Counted from the stretch's first letter, positions 1 to 8,576 are shown. The stretch is DNA of 64,000 nt from Bradyrhizobium sp. LHD-71 (GCF_031157255.1 NZ_JAVIFX010000019.1:92501-156500), one strand, 5' to 3'. Numbers and translations are program-made. Notes: a model not told the origin generated them from the letters alone.

Positions 1-1215
1 TATCGCGATCAGTTCGATGGCTTCATGCGTCTCCTGGCGGGGGCGATCGAAAGGCTTGCAGCGTTACCCGAACCGGATAGCGTCATCACGCGCAATACGA
101 TGGCGGTCGCAAGGACGCTTCAAGCAGGCGGCATGAACGCACCGCGCGCTACGCAGCTCGCAGCGCTGCGCATCTTCAGCAACGAGGCTGGCGATTACGG
201 CACGAGCTTGCCCGGTGCGACGCTCAACTCGACATCGTGGGACGAGGAGGCGCCGCTCGCGAGAGCCTTCCTGTCGAAATTGCAACATGCCTACGGCAGC
301 AAGGACTGGGGCGTGCGGATCGAAGGCGGAAATCTCTTTGCCGAGCAGTTGAAGGGGACACAGGCGGCCGTCCTGTCCCGCTCGTCGAAACTTCACGGCA
401 TCCTGTCCACCGACCACCCGTTTGAATATCTCGGCGGACTGTCGCTCGCGGTCCGCCACCTGGATGGGCGCAGCCCGTCCCTCTACGTCGCCGATCTGCG
501 TGAGCAGACATCTCGCGTGACCTCGGCCGCGCGGTTTCTCGCCGACGAGATGCGCACGCGCTATTTGAGCCCTCACTGGATCACCGCCATGCAGCGCGAG
601 GGATACGCCGGCACGCTCGAAGTCCTCAACGCCGTCAACAATCTCTGGGGTTGGCAGGTGACGGATCCGGTAACGGTGCGCGCGGATCAATGGCAATCGG
701 TGCACGATACCTTCGTCCGCGATATGCGCCATCTCGATGTGCCCGAGTGGTTCGCGCAGCATAATCCGACCGCGCAGGCGCAGGTGATCGAACGGATGGT
801 CGAGGCGATCCGCAAGGGCTATTGGGACGCCGCCGAACAGACGCGTCGCGAACTCGTCGAGCGCTGGCGCGAGCTCAGCGAGCGTCACGCCGTCAATGTC
901 GGCGAGCCGGCGACGCGTGCCTTCATTGCAGAGATGGCTTCGGGCTTTGGCCTGCAGCCCGCTTCGATTGCCGGCCCTGCGCCGGCCCGAACCACGGATG
1001 CTGCGAATGACGGGGCGGTCAGCGGCGGCCATCAGGTTCGCGGCGCTGTGTTGCAGCCCTCGCCGCCGTCGGCGGGTCGCGGCGCCTCGGACTGGCCGAC
1101 CCAACTCGCTCTGGCGCTGCTGCTGATCTGCCTGTTCGCAGGCGCGGCCGCGCAATTGAGATCCAATGCACAGTTGAACAATTCACAGTTGAATTCAGCA
1201 GGACTGAAGACGTGA
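1..1215 (+). CDS. CobN-like metal chelatase, C-terminal part (gene enters from the left edge)
   Basis: The reading frame is open from base 1, so the start lies outside the window. The visible ~400 residues match the C-terminal end of the CobN/BchH large chelatase subunit, with the EYLGGLSLAVRHLDG stretch, the DLREQTSRV stretch and the YAGTLEVLNAVNNLWGWQV stretch typical of that family. CobN inserts cobalt into hydrogenobyrinate diamide using ATPase partners. Unlike biosynthetic CobN, the protein continues past the chelatase domain into a Pro/Ala/Gly-rich linker and one hydrophobic segment near its end (about residues 357-378 counted from the first ATG at base 25), so it is probably tethered to the membrane. 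Its stop overlaps the next gene start by 4 bases (GTGA). Coupling to ExbB- and ExbD-like genes suggests a role in metal or tetrapyrrole transport and not in cobalamin synthesis; that part is inference. Confidence 0.85.
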   Translation, partial: YRDQFDGFMRLLAGAIERLAALPEPDSVITRNTMAVARTLQAGGMNAPRATQLAALRIFSNEAGDYGTSLPGATLNSTSWDEEAPLARAFLSKLQHAYGSKDWGVRIEGGNLFAEQLKGTQAAVLSRSSKLHGILSTDHPFEYLGGLSLAVRHLDGRSPSLYVADLREQTSRVTSAARFLADEMRTRYLSPHWITAMQREGYAGTLEVLNAVNNLWGWQVTDPVTVRADQWQSVHDTFVRDMRHLDVPEWFAQHNPTAQAQVIERMVEAIRKGYWDAAEQTRRELVERWRELSERHAVNVGEPATRAFIAEMASGFGLQPASIAGPAPARTTDAANDGAVSGGHQVRGAVLQPSPPSAGRGASDWPTQLALALLLICLFAGAAAQLRSNAQLNNSQLNSAGLKT

Positions 1216-1688
1216 CGACGCTGGAATCCGGACTCTTCGAACTCTCCAAGCTCTTTCTGGCTCCGGTGCTGACGCTGATCGTTCTGGCGCTCGCCTACGC
1301 GTTCATCGTCCTCGGCGCTTTCGTGACCGAAGCATGGCAGCGCCAAAGAGGAACGTATCGCTCGCGTCTCGCCGCCTATCAGGCGGCAAGCCAGGTCGGC
1401 AGCGACGATCTCGAACTCTGGATCCTGCAGCGGCTGGAATGGCTGCGGATCGTTTCGCGCAGCACGCCGATGCTTGGGCTCGTTGCCACGATGATTCCGA
1501 TGGGGCCGGCGCTGCTGGCGCTTTCCAACAACGATGCCAAGGCGATCGGCGAAAATCTCGTGGTCGCGTTCTCGGCGGTGATCCTGGCCTTGATCAGCGC
1601 CTCCATCACTTTCGTCATCTCGACCGTGCGCCGCCGCTGGTTGCTGCAGGAGCTGCGCGCGATCGAGCGCAAGCGGGAGGCGAGCTGA
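1212..1688 (+). CDS. MotA/TolQ/ExbB-type proton channel protein
   Basis: 158 residues with three hydrophobic segments (about residues 15-37, 85-103 and 115-139). The TPMLGLVATMIPMGPALLAL region followed by an AFSAVILALISASITF helix is the pattern of the MotA/TolQ/ExbB proton-channel family, where TM2-TM3 line the channel. The protein is shorter than E. coli ExbB (244 aa) and lacks a large cytoplasmic loop. The GTG start overlaps the upstream chelatase stop and the stop overlaps the next ATG by one base, so the three genes are very likely translationally coupled. By family knowledge it should harvest proton motive force in the inner membrane with the ExbD-like partner encoded next. Confidence 0.85.
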   Translation: MTTLESGLFELSKLFLAPVLTLIVLALAYAFIVLGAFVTEAWQRQRGTYRSRLAAYQAASQVGSDDLELWILQRLEWLRIVSRSTPMLGLVATMIPMGPALLALSNNDAKAIGENLVVAFSAVILALISASITFVISTVRRRWLLQELRAIERKREAS

Positions 1689-2029
1689 TGCGATTTCTCA
1701 CGGAAGACGACGGCGACGATCCCATTCTCTCGCTCGTCAACATGATCGACATCTTTCTCGTCGTCGTGGCGATGCTGATGGTCATCATCGTGAACAATCC
1801 GCTCAATCCGTTCAGCAGCAAGAACGTCGTGGTGGTCGAAAATCCCGGCCAGGCGGATATGCGAATCAACATCAAGGAGGGCGAGGTGCTGGCGCGCTAT
1901 GAGTCCAGCGGCGAGATCGGCGAGGGGAAGGGCGTGCGCGCCGGTGTCACCTACCGACTTTCTGACGGACGCATGATCTACGTCCCGGAGACGCGTCCGG
2001 AGTCCGACTCTGGTTCGTCCAAACGCTAG
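1688..2029 (+). CDS. DUF2149 family protein, ExbD-like
   Basis: 113 residues beginning at an ATG that overlaps the preceding TGA by one base; a longer open frame upstream is only read-through of another frame. After an acidic N-terminus (EDDGDDP) there is one membrane helix, about residues 14-35, with a single aspartate (D21, in VNMIDIFLVVV). That placement mirrors the essential membrane aspartate of ExbD/TolR. The rest is a small, probably periplasmic domain ending in an Arg/Ser-rich tail. DUF2149 genes are known to sit beside CobN-like and MotA/TolQ/ExbB genes. I infer that it is the stator partner of the channel protein upstream. Confidence 0.8.
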   Translation: MRFLTEDDGDDPILSLVNMIDIFLVVVAMLMVIIVNNPLNPFSSKNVVVVENPGQADMRINIKEGEVLARYESSGEIGEGKGVRAGVTYRLSDGRMIYVPETRPESDSGSSKR

Positions 2030-2081
2030 AGCATTTTCCGGAAAAGTGGATACCGGTTTTCCGCAGAAATGCGATCAAACA
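2029..2081 (+). repeat. Intergenic palindromic element of the alphaproteobacterial GCATTTTCCGGAAAAGTGG type
   Basis: Directly after the DUF2149 stop lies a short element with the sequence GCATTTTCCGGAAAAGTGG followed by ATACCGGTTTTCCGC and AATGCGATCAAAC. This sequence is familiar to me as a dispersed intergenic element in Hyphomicrobiales genomes. GGAAAA and TTTTCC motifs in it can pair locally. I assign no function. Confidence 0.6.
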
Positions 2082-2088
2082 AACGAAT

Positions 2089-2130
2089 CTAGAGCGCTTT
2101 CCGATCCGACTTAATCGGAAAGCGCTCTAG
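2089..2130. terminator. 17-bp perfect inverted repeat between convergent genes
   Basis: The arms 2089-2105 and 2114-2130 (CTAGAGCGCTTTCCGAT and its exact complement) flank an 8-base loop. The stem lies between the stop of the DUF2149 gene and the stop of the opposite-strand RMD1 gene, so it can end transcription from both sides. There is no clear T-run, so the termination role is inferred from position and stem strength. Confidence 0.6.
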
Positions 2131-2158
2131 GGCGCGCTACGGAGTGTTGGTCGCGATA

Positions 2159-2989
2159 TCAGTGGCCGCCACCGAAAGCGAGCTGATAGATGGTCATGAT
2201 GACTTCGAACACGATGAGAAGCACGATGGCCCATTCGAGGCGGAGCGAACGTCGTGTATCGATCAGGTCCGTCAGCGCATTTGCTGTGACCGTGATCACG
2301 GTGAGCTTTCGTTCCAGGGCTTCGACGCGCTCGACGAGTTCGAACTCGTCGGCGAGCCTTTCATAAAGCCGCTCGAGATCGGGCCGATCCCACAGCGCAT
2401 CCGGCTTTTCGGATATGGCGACACGACCGGAAACCTGTTGATGCACCAGGAGTGCATTGCCGATGATCTTCAGCATCTCGGTGCGCTTTCGCGGTGCGCG
2501 TCCGGTTTCGGCAAGGCTGCGGGCATGCGGATCGATGACATCGAACACGGCCCCGACGACATGCTCGATGTGTGCCAGCAAGGTACTTTTCGCCAGCGCG
2601 TCCGCGATCAGCAGAATTCGGTCATGGCTGAGGGAGTTCAGACAGATCGGGCCGCCGGGGCGCACGGTATCGGTTGGATCGTCGCGCAACTCGACGCCGA
2701 TCGTTTCTTCCTCGAACGTCGGCTTGGGGTTCTGTATTCTCGGCGCCAGCGCCTGCAGGAAGGCATGCTCTCCGCTGCCATCGAAGCCGACCAAGACGAC
2801 GACGCCATATCGGAACAGAACCGCAATTCGTCCGCCTTTCAACTTCAGGGCAAGCGGCGAACTCGAAATGACGTCCTCGCTGCGAAAGCCGGTGGTGTCG
2901 ATGCGCTCGCCGACATAGAACGCGCGAACGGCGACCCGCGTGGGTGCCTGGACCTCCGGAGACGTCTTTGGCGCGACCGTATCAAGCAT
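2159..2989 (-). CDS. RMD1/DUF155 family membrane protein
   Basis: 276 residues. The C-terminal third carries the DUF155 (RMND1/Sif2-like) signature: ALWDRPDLERLYERL, then a coiled region with EALERKLTVI, then ANALTDLIDTRRSLRLEW and a C-terminal membrane helix (IVLLIVFEVIMTIYQ). Members of this family are inner-membrane-anchored proteins; the mitochondrial homologue RMND1 supports translation, but the bacterial function is unknown. The gene is convergent with the chelatase operon and lies 39 bases downstream of the peptidase gene on the same strand. Length fits the family. Confidence 0.85.
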   Translation of the reverse strand: MLDTVAPKTSPEVQAPTRVAVRAFYVGERIDTTGFRSEDVISSSPLALKLKGGRIAVLFRYGVVVLVGFDGSGEHAFLQALAPRIQNPKPTFEEETIGVELRDDPTDTVRPGGPICLNSLSHDRILLIADALAKSTLLAHIEHVVGAVFDVIDPHARSLAETGRAPRKRTEMLKIIGNALLVHQQVSGRVAISEKPDALWDRPDLERLYERLADEFELVERVEALERKLTVITVTANALTDLIDTRRSLRLEWAIVLLIVFEVIMTIYQLAFGGGH

Positions 2990-3028
2990 GCCTATGAAAC
3001 GTGCGCGGCGGCACGTCGGTTCCTTACG

Positions 3029-5197
3029 TTATGGGCCGGCCCGGCCGACACACCACAGCGCAAACGCATAGGCGAGTGCAACCTCGTCGAGGCGGTTGAA
3101 TCGCCCGGACGCACCCCCGTGCCCGGCACCCATGTTGGTGCGAAGCAGAACCGGCCCACCGCCGGTCATCGTTGAGCGCAGGCGCGCGATCCACTTCGCC
3201 GGTTCCCAATAGGTGACGCGCGGGTCGGTCAGTCCGCCCATCGCCAGAATGGCGGGGTAATTCTTCGCCGCCACGTTGTCGTAGGGGGAATAGCCGAGGA
3301 TGGTGCGAAACGCCTGCGCGTCGGTGATCGGGTTGCCCCATTCGGGCCATTCGGGCGGTGTGAGCGGCAGCGAGTCGTCGAGCATGGTGTTCAGCACGTC
3401 GACGAAGGGCACCTCAGCGATGAAACCCGCGAACAGATCGCCGGCCCGATTGGCGACCGCTCCCATCAGCATGCCGCCTGCGCTGCCGCCATGGGCTACG
3501 ATTCCGCCGACGGACGTGTAGTTCGCGTCGATCAGCGCTTTTGCGGCCGCTGCGAAATCGTCGAACGTATTGACCTTCTTCTCGCGCTTGCCGTCGAGAT
3601 ACCAGCCCCAGCCCTTGTCGGACCCGCCGCGAACATGAGCGATCGCGTAGACGAAGCCGCGATCCACCAGCGAAAGCCGGTTGGAGGCGAATGATGCCGG
3701 AATCGCGTGGCCGTACGAACCATAGCCGTAGAGCAGCAATGGCGCCTTGCCATCGCGGGCGAGGTCCCGACGGTGGAGGATCGAGACCGGCACCTCCGCG
3801 CCGTCATGCGACTTGGCCATGATCCGGGTGACGAAGTAGTCGGCGGGATTGTGACCGGATGGAATCTCCTGTCGCTTGCGCAATATGCGTTCGCGGCTCT
3901 CCATGTCGTAGTCGTACACTTCCGTCGGTGTCGTCATCGACGAATAGGCATAGCGCAGCCGCGTCGTTTCGAACTCGTAGCCGCCGATCGTACCGAGCGA
4001 GTAGGCCGCTTCATCGAAGCGAACGGCATGCTCGTCACCGGTGCGGAGGTCGCGGATGACGACGGAGGGAAGCGCATTCGCGCGCTCGAGCCGCACCAGA
4101 TGATTGGCATAAAGTTCGACATCCAGGATGTAGACGCCGTCACGGTGCGGGATCAGACCGCGCCAACTGGCACGGCCGGATGACGAGAGCGGCGTCTCGA
4201 CGATCTTGAAGTCGATGGCGCCGTCCGCATTGGTGAGAATGTACAGCGTGTCGCCGCGATCATAGACGGAATACTGGAGACCGGTCTCGCGCGGCGCAAT
4301 CAGGCGCGGCGGCGCCGTAGGTTCGCGAAGATCGATCAGACGCTGCTCGGAGGTTTCGTGGTCGCCGCCAGCGATGACGCAATAGCGCCCGCTGGCGCTC
4401 TCGTGGATGTGCGTGAACCAGCCGACGTCCTTTTCCTCGTAGACAAGCGTGTCTTCGGATTGCGCGGCGCCGATCCGATGAAGATAGACTTGTCGCGGGC
4501 GGTGGTTGTCGTCGAGCCTGACATAGAAGAAAGCTGTAGAATCGGCGGTCCAGACCGCCTCGCCGCTGGTTTGCTCCACGGTATCGTCGGTGTCGATTGA
4601 CGTTTCCCAGTCGCGGACGCGGATGGTGAAATACTCCGATCCATTGACGTCGGCGCTCCAGGCTTCCAGCCGGTGGTCGTTGGAATGCCGCGCGCCGCCA
4701 AAGCGAAAGTAGCTCGATTTGGCCGCGAGCGCGTCGCCATCGATCAGGATGCAGGTATCGCTGCCGTCGCGGCGCGAGCGGCCGATCATCTCGTGCTGGC
4801 CGCCCTCGCGGTATCGTTGGAAGTACTCGAACGGACCATCCGGTGACGGCACACTCGAGTCGTCCTCCTTGATCCGGCCGCGCATCTCGGCGACCAGTGT
4901 GGATTGCAGCGCAGCGGTGCCGCCGAGCACCGCGTCGGTGTACACGTTCTCGGCCTCGAGGTAACTGCGGATTTCTGCGTTCAGGAGCGAGGGATCGCGC
5001 AGCACGTCCTGCCAGCGATCGTCTTTCAGCCAGGCGTAGTCGTCGGTGATGGTGATCCCGTGCCGTGTAAAACTCTTCGGGTGACGCGGCGCGAGGGGAG
5101 GTTGGGGCTGTTTGACCACGATTGCCTTTTTGGGTTTGTTGGTACACAGGTCGAAACTATGACGAAAGTCAGGGTCGAAAAATTCGAGCATGCCCAA
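3029..5197 (-). CDS. ptrB: Oligopeptidase B (prolyl oligopeptidase family, S9)
   Basis: 722 residues in the longest frame. An N-terminal seven-bladed propeller region is followed by an alpha/beta hydrolase domain with the nucleophile in GGSAGG (S572), an aspartate in GLTDPRV (D658) and a histidine in GAGHGG (H693), the usual S9A triad. The YGSYG and RGGSDKGWGWY stretches and PPEWPEWGNP are characteristic of oligopeptidase B, a serine peptidase that cuts short peptides after Arg or Lys. The first ~26 residues look unlike the family, and a GTG at about 5119 could be the true start. No signal peptide is visible, so it is probably cytoplasmic. Confidence 0.9.
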   Translation of the reverse strand: MGMLEFFDPDFRHSFDLCTNKPKKAIVVKQPQPPLAPRHPKSFTRHGITITDDYAWLKDDRWQDVLRDPSLLNAEIRSYLEAENVYTDAVLGGTAALQSTLVAEMRGRIKEDDSSVPSPDGPFEYFQRYREGGQHEMIGRSRRDGSDTCILIDGDALAAKSSYFRFGGARHSNDHRLEAWSADVNGSEYFTIRVRDWETSIDTDDTVEQTSGEAVWTADSTAFFYVRLDDNHRPRQVYLHRIGAAQSEDTLVYEEKDVGWFTHIHESASGRYCVIAGGDHETSEQRLIDLREPTAPPRLIAPRETGLQYSVYDRGDTLYILTNADGAIDFKIVETPLSSSGRASWRGLIPHRDGVYILDVELYANHLVRLERANALPSVVIRDLRTGDEHAVRFDEAAYSLGTIGGYEFETTRLRYAYSSMTTPTEVYDYDMESRERILRKRQEIPSGHNPADYFVTRIMAKSHDGAEVPVSILHRRDLARDGKAPLLLYGYGSYGHAIPASFASNRLSLVDRGFVYAIAHVRGGSDKGWGWYLDGKREKKVNTFDDFAAAAKALIDANYTSVGGIVAHGGSAGGMLMGAVANRAGDLFAGFIAEVPFVDVLNTMLDDSLPLTPPEWPEWGNPITDAQAFRTILGYSPYDNVAAKNYPAILAMGGLTDPRVTYWEPAKWIARLRSTMTGGGPVLLRTNMGAGHGGASGRFNRLDEVALAYAFALWCVGRAGP

Positions 5198-5251
5198 AAT
5201 GCACGATATTTCTGGCTTACATTGATCGACCTTCGAACGAGGTCCGACTCA

Positions 5252-5473
5252 ATGAATACGCTCACCGTCACGACCAAGGGTCAAGTAGCGCTCGGTAAAG
5301 ATGTTCTGAAACATCTCGGTATGCGTCTCGGCGAATAAGCCAGCGTGGACGGCTTCCCGACGGTCGGATCGAGAAGACCGACGCCTTCAGCTTGCTGAAG
5401 GGAAAGGGGTCCATCCTTGTCGATCGCGGAGATGAACAGGATTCCGTCGCGCGGCTGGGTGGCTAGGAGATAA
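5252..5473 (+). pseudogene. Decayed AbrB/MazE-type antitoxin gene
   Basis: The ATG at 5252 opens MNTLTVTTKGQVALGKDVLKHLG, the beta-strand-swapped AbrB/SpoVT DNA-binding domain. The frame then hits TAA at 5336. Homology continues in another frame (DGRIEKTDAFSLLKGKGS, about 5360-5415) and returns to the first frame for SIAEMNRIPSRGWVARR and a stop at 5471-5473, which matches the usual C-terminus of these antitoxins. That makes one nonsense change and two compensating indels. A VapC-like toxin would normally follow. After the stop I see only DSNVV-like codons (about 5485-5500) and then stops, perhaps a PIN-domain remnant. Confidence 0.8.
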
Positions 5474-5659
5474 TAAGAGATAACAGGTGATTCCAATGTC
5501 GTTCAGGACGCGGTCGTCCTCGCACTGAACAAATCTCGCAGCTGTTGATTGAATTGCGGCGGGCAAGCCTGCAATGCCGTCCGAAGATGGCAGAGCGGCG
5601 CAAACACGGTCGAAGATTCGTGAAAGGTTCCCATGCCAGCGGAAGGAGAGTCCATTCGA

Positions 5660-6967
5660 ATGCAGCGGAGCTTGCGCTTGCGCCCGATCGTGTCGCTGCT
5701 GATGGGGCTGGCGTTCCTGCTGTCGGGAGCCGGGCTGCAGTTCACGCTGTTGCCGCTGCGCGGTCGTGCCGAAGATTTTGGCGACTTTGCGCTCGGCGCC
5801 ATCGGCTCGGCCTACTACGTTGGCTTCGTCAGCGGCTGCCTGCTCGCGCCTTATCTGATCCTACGTGCGGGACACATCCGCGCATTCACGGCCATGGTGG
5901 CAGTCGCCGCCGCCGCCGCCCTTGCCTACGCGCTCGCTCCGGCAGTCCCGGCCTGGGTGGTGTTCCGCATCATCTCCGGCCTCTGCATCGCCGGTCTCTA
6001 TCTGGTGGTCGAGAGCTGGCTCAATGATCACGCCACCAACGAGACTCGCGGGCGGGTGCTGTCGACTTACGTGGTGGTCAATTACGTTGCTCTCACATTT
6101 GGCCAGGCTCTGGTGACGCTCTATCCGATCGATCAGGCGGGCAACTTCATGGTGGCCGCCATGTTGACCTCGTTGGCGATCGTGCCGGTCGCTCTGACCC
6201 GCTCGGTACAGCCCGCGCCGATCACAATCGTCAGCTTTCGCCCCGGCCAGTTGTTCCGTGCAGCGCCGGTCGCGATGGTCGCAAGCTTCATGATCGGCGT
6301 CGCCAACGGCTCGTTCTGGAGTCTGGCGCCGCTGTCGGTGGCCGGCAGCGGCCTCAGCGTCGATCAGGTGGCGCTCTTCATGAGCACCGCCGTGCTGGCA
6401 GGAGCGATTGTGCAGTGGCCGGTGGGCCGTCTGTCCGATCGCGTCGACCGTCGTCGCGTGCTGCTCGTCCTTTTGATCGGGGCGGCCGCCGCCGGTGTCG
6501 TCCCATGGCTGATCTCCGCCTCCGGGATGACGCTGCTGCTGTTCGGCATTCTTTTCGGCGCGCTTGCACTGCCCGGTTATTCGCTGGCAGCGGCCCATGC
6601 CTACGACAAGACTCCGGCAAGTGACGTCGTGCCGATCGCCGCCACGGTCCTGCTTACCAACGGCCTTGGTTCGGTCGTCGGCCCGCTCATCGCCTCTGGC
6701 TTCATGTCGGTCGAAGGGCCGCGCGGCCTGTTCCTGTTCACCGCGCTCGCCCAGGCGCTGCTCGCGGTCTACGTGTTCCATCGCGTGCGGGTCCAGGCCT
6801 CGCTGGCTACCCCGGAGAAGACCGAGTTCGATCTTGCCTCGAGCGCGCTGGTCGGCGGTGTGGTGACGCCCGATGCACCGGATCCGTCCGACCCGTCTGT
6901 CGTCGTCCCGGAGACCGACGCACCGGTGGCGGCCACGGGAGGAGCCGCCCCGGCATCGATGCGTTGA
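5660..6967 (+). CDS. MFS transporter, YcaD-like
   Basis: About 435 residues with twelve predicted membrane segments. The motif-A-like loop GRLSDRVDRRR lies between TM8 and TM9, and the N-terminal half has ESWLNDHATNETRGRVL, typical of the YcaD/MFS_1 branch. The tail after TM12 is long, hydrophilic and rich in Pro, Asp and Val. I prefer the ATG at 5660 because GGAAGGAGAG lies about 9 bases upstream; an ATG at 5633 would add nine residues. The substrate cannot be inferred. It stands alone after the antitoxin remnant. Confidence 0.8.
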   Translation: MQRSLRLRPIVSLLMGLAFLLSGAGLQFTLLPLRGRAEDFGDFALGAIGSAYYVGFVSGCLLAPYLILRAGHIRAFTAMVAVAAAAALAYALAPAVPAWVVFRIISGLCIAGLYLVVESWLNDHATNETRGRVLSTYVVVNYVALTFGQALVTLYPIDQAGNFMVAAMLTSLAIVPVALTRSVQPAPITIVSFRPGQLFRAAPVAMVASFMIGVANGSFWSLAPLSVAGSGLSVDQVALFMSTAVLAGAIVQWPVGRLSDRVDRRRVLLVLLIGAAAAGVVPWLISASGMTLLLFGILFGALALPGYSLAAAHAYDKTPASDVVPIAATVLLTNGLGSVVGPLIASGFMSVEGPRGLFLFTALAQALLAVYVFHRVRVQASLATPEKTEFDLASSALVGGVVTPDAPDPSDPSVVVPETDAPVAATGGAAPASMR

Positions 6968-7024
6968 CCCTTGTTTGCGCCTGCGTCATGGTTACGTCAC
7001 GGACGGATCATTGGGATACCGCTC

Positions 7025-7297
7025 ATGCGCATTCAGGTAGAAGCCCGGGCTGGTCACCGTGACATGCCGATGCCGCGGGCACTTTGCTTCGACGGCCGTC
7101 GGCTCGATGTGGTCGAAACGCTCGATCAGTGGTTCGGGCCCGACCATCGCTACGTGAAGGTCCGAACCCACGACGAAGCCTTGTACATCCTGAGATACGA
7201 CGAGTTACGGGCTCACTGGGAACTGACCATGTTCGAGCGGCCAGGGCTCTCGATGGTCGATCGACCGCAAACGCGAAAGCGCGGAACGCTTATGTAG
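7025..7297 (+). CDS. Small conserved protein, DUF6504-like
   Basis: 90 residues from the ATG at 7025. The core has FDGRRLDVVETLDQWFGPD, then HRYVKVRTHDE, then LYILRYDELRAHWELT, which resembles small conserved proteins I remember as DUF6504. It is soluble and has no signal peptide. Function is unknown. A longer frame opens at 6971 but its first 18 residues look non-coding. It is convergent with the VOC gene. Confidence 0.65.
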   Translation: MRIQVEARAGHRDMPMPRALCFDGRRLDVVETLDQWFGPDHRYVKVRTHDEALYILRYDELRAHWELTMFERPGLSMVDRPQTRKRGTLM

Positions 7298-7375
7298 CGG
7301 CCAAATCACGCTCCGTGAAAAGACGCAGGCGGTGAGACCTTGGCAGGGAAAATGAGGGCTGCGCGGCGCGCGCTC

Positions 7376-7747
7376 TTATTTGTCCGACCAGACCGCGAGT
7401 TCGTAGCCGTCCAGATCGGCGAAGTGAAAACGGCGGCCGCCCGGGAACGCGTAGATGGGTTTCACGATCTTTGCGCCCGCGCTTTCCAGTCGCTGTTGGG
7501 TTGCGGCGAGATCATTGGCGTAAAGGATCACCAAAGGGCCGCCGGCTTTGTTCGCGCCGCCAGGATTGTGCTCGCTCTCGAGCGCAAAACCGCCGGTCAG
7601 ACGGCCGTCGTTGAATTCGCAGTAGCTCGGGCCGTAATCCTTGAAGGACCAGCCGAACGCCTTGCCATAGAACTCGCGTGAGCGAGCGATGTCGGCAACA
7701 GAAAACTCGACGTAGTCGATGCGTTGGTCGTCCCCCGATTTGGCCAT
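7376..7747 (-). CDS. VOC family (glyoxalase/bleomycin resistance fold) protein
   Basis: 123 residues with a single vicinal-oxygen-chelate module pattern: YVEFSVADIARSREFYGKAFGW at the start, then GGFALE, VILYANDLAATQQRLESAGA, and FHFADLDGYELAVWSD at the end. The terminal Glu in GYELAVW is a usual metal ligand. Members bind a divalent metal and act on small molecules or bind drugs; no substrate can be given. The start lies 18 bases downstream of the SRPBCC gene stop, so both are probably in one transcript. Confidence 0.85.
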   Translation of the reverse strand: MAKSGDDQRIDYVEFSVADIARSREFYGKAFGWSFKDYGPSYCEFNDGRLTGGFALESEHNPGGANKAGGPLVILYANDLAATQQRLESAGAKIVKPIYAFPGGRRFHFADLDGYELAVWSDK

Positions 7748-7765
7748 CTTTCTGCCTTCCGCGAT

Positions 7766-8170
7766 TCATCTGTGCTGCAGCAACGCCTTCAGCGTATGGA
7801 GATCCCGCTCCACCGCGGCTGCGTCCGCTGCGAAAAGCTGCTCCGTCATCGAGGGCGCTCTCAAGACCGTAAACATGATCTCTGCGCCGGTGCCGTTTGC
7901 GACGACGCGCATGGCGTTGCGAGTCTCGGTGCCGTCCGCGGCAATGACGGTGTGATCGAGGACGCCGAATTCGTTCGGCGGAGAGAAACGGATGCGGATC
8001 GGCTGTCCGTCCGGATCTTCGGCGATCCATTCTGCGCCCGCCTTCTCGAACCGGCTGCCGAGGCCGGCCGCCCAGCGCGGGAAGTTCTCCGGAATCGACA
8101 CGAAGTCATAGACTTCGCACCAGTCGCGGTCGATCGATACGGCAATCGTGCGGGCTGGATGGATTGTCAT
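7766..8170 (-). CDS. SRPBCC family protein
   Basis: 134 residues with the START/Bet v1-type pattern. It has an N-terminal strand with TIAVSIDRDWCEVYDFVSIPENFPRW, a central beta sheet (IRIRFSPPNEFGVLDH, TVIAADGTETRNAMRVVANG) and a long C-terminal helix (AAAVERDLHTLKALL). Such proteins bind hydrophobic ligands in a cavity. It is the first gene of a two-gene unit with the VOC protein. There is no signal peptide. Confidence 0.8.
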   Translation of the reverse strand: MTIHPARTIAVSIDRDWCEVYDFVSIPENFPRWAAGLGSRFEKAGAEWIAEDPDGQPIRIRFSPPNEFGVLDHTVIAADGTETRNAMRVVANGTGAEIMFTVLRAPSMTEQLFAADAAAVERDLHTLKALLQHR

Positions 8171-8576
8171 GGCAAGACCTAAACAGGTTGTATCGCTTTA
8201 GGGTTCCGCCCTGTGCTTACAATGTCGAGTTGCCTTGCGCGCCGCCACAGATTTGAAGGTTTCGAGTGCGCACGCGTTCAGCATCCGTCTTCCAGCCTGG
8301 GCTGGTTTCGTTTCTCTCCCAGCCGAAGCGCCCAGCTCCAACCTAACACCGCGTCGTCCATGAGCCGACGCGCGCCATCACCGCTCACGCGCCTTGTGGT
8401 CGCGGCCTCTGCTTTCGCAGCGACACCCTGAATGCCGATCGTCGACGTGCCTGCCACAAGCTGTCGCAGGGCAATCGCGCTCTATCACACAATCGAAACT
8501 GACCAGTCACACGGGCGTCACCTGCTCAAGTTAAGAGGTATGTACAACTCAGTTGTCGGGCAAAGAGAGGTTGGTC
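8171..8576. other. Intergenic region upstream of the dioxygenase gene
   Basis: I find no credible gene in these ~400 bases; the longest open frame (8213-8431) has no recognisable protein character. Just before the dioxygenase start is a palindrome, ACAAC-TCA-GTTGT at 8544-8556. It could be an operator, possibly for the GntR regulator encoded 4 kb downstream, but there is no second copy to support this. Confidence 0.4.

Noticed and set aside
2144..3175. Plus-strand open frame of 343 codons
   Set aside because: Antisense to the RMD1/DUF155 gene, which has clear family motifs.
8213..8431. Small open frame of 72 codons
   Set aside because: No ribosome-binding site, no protein-like composition and no recognisable motif.
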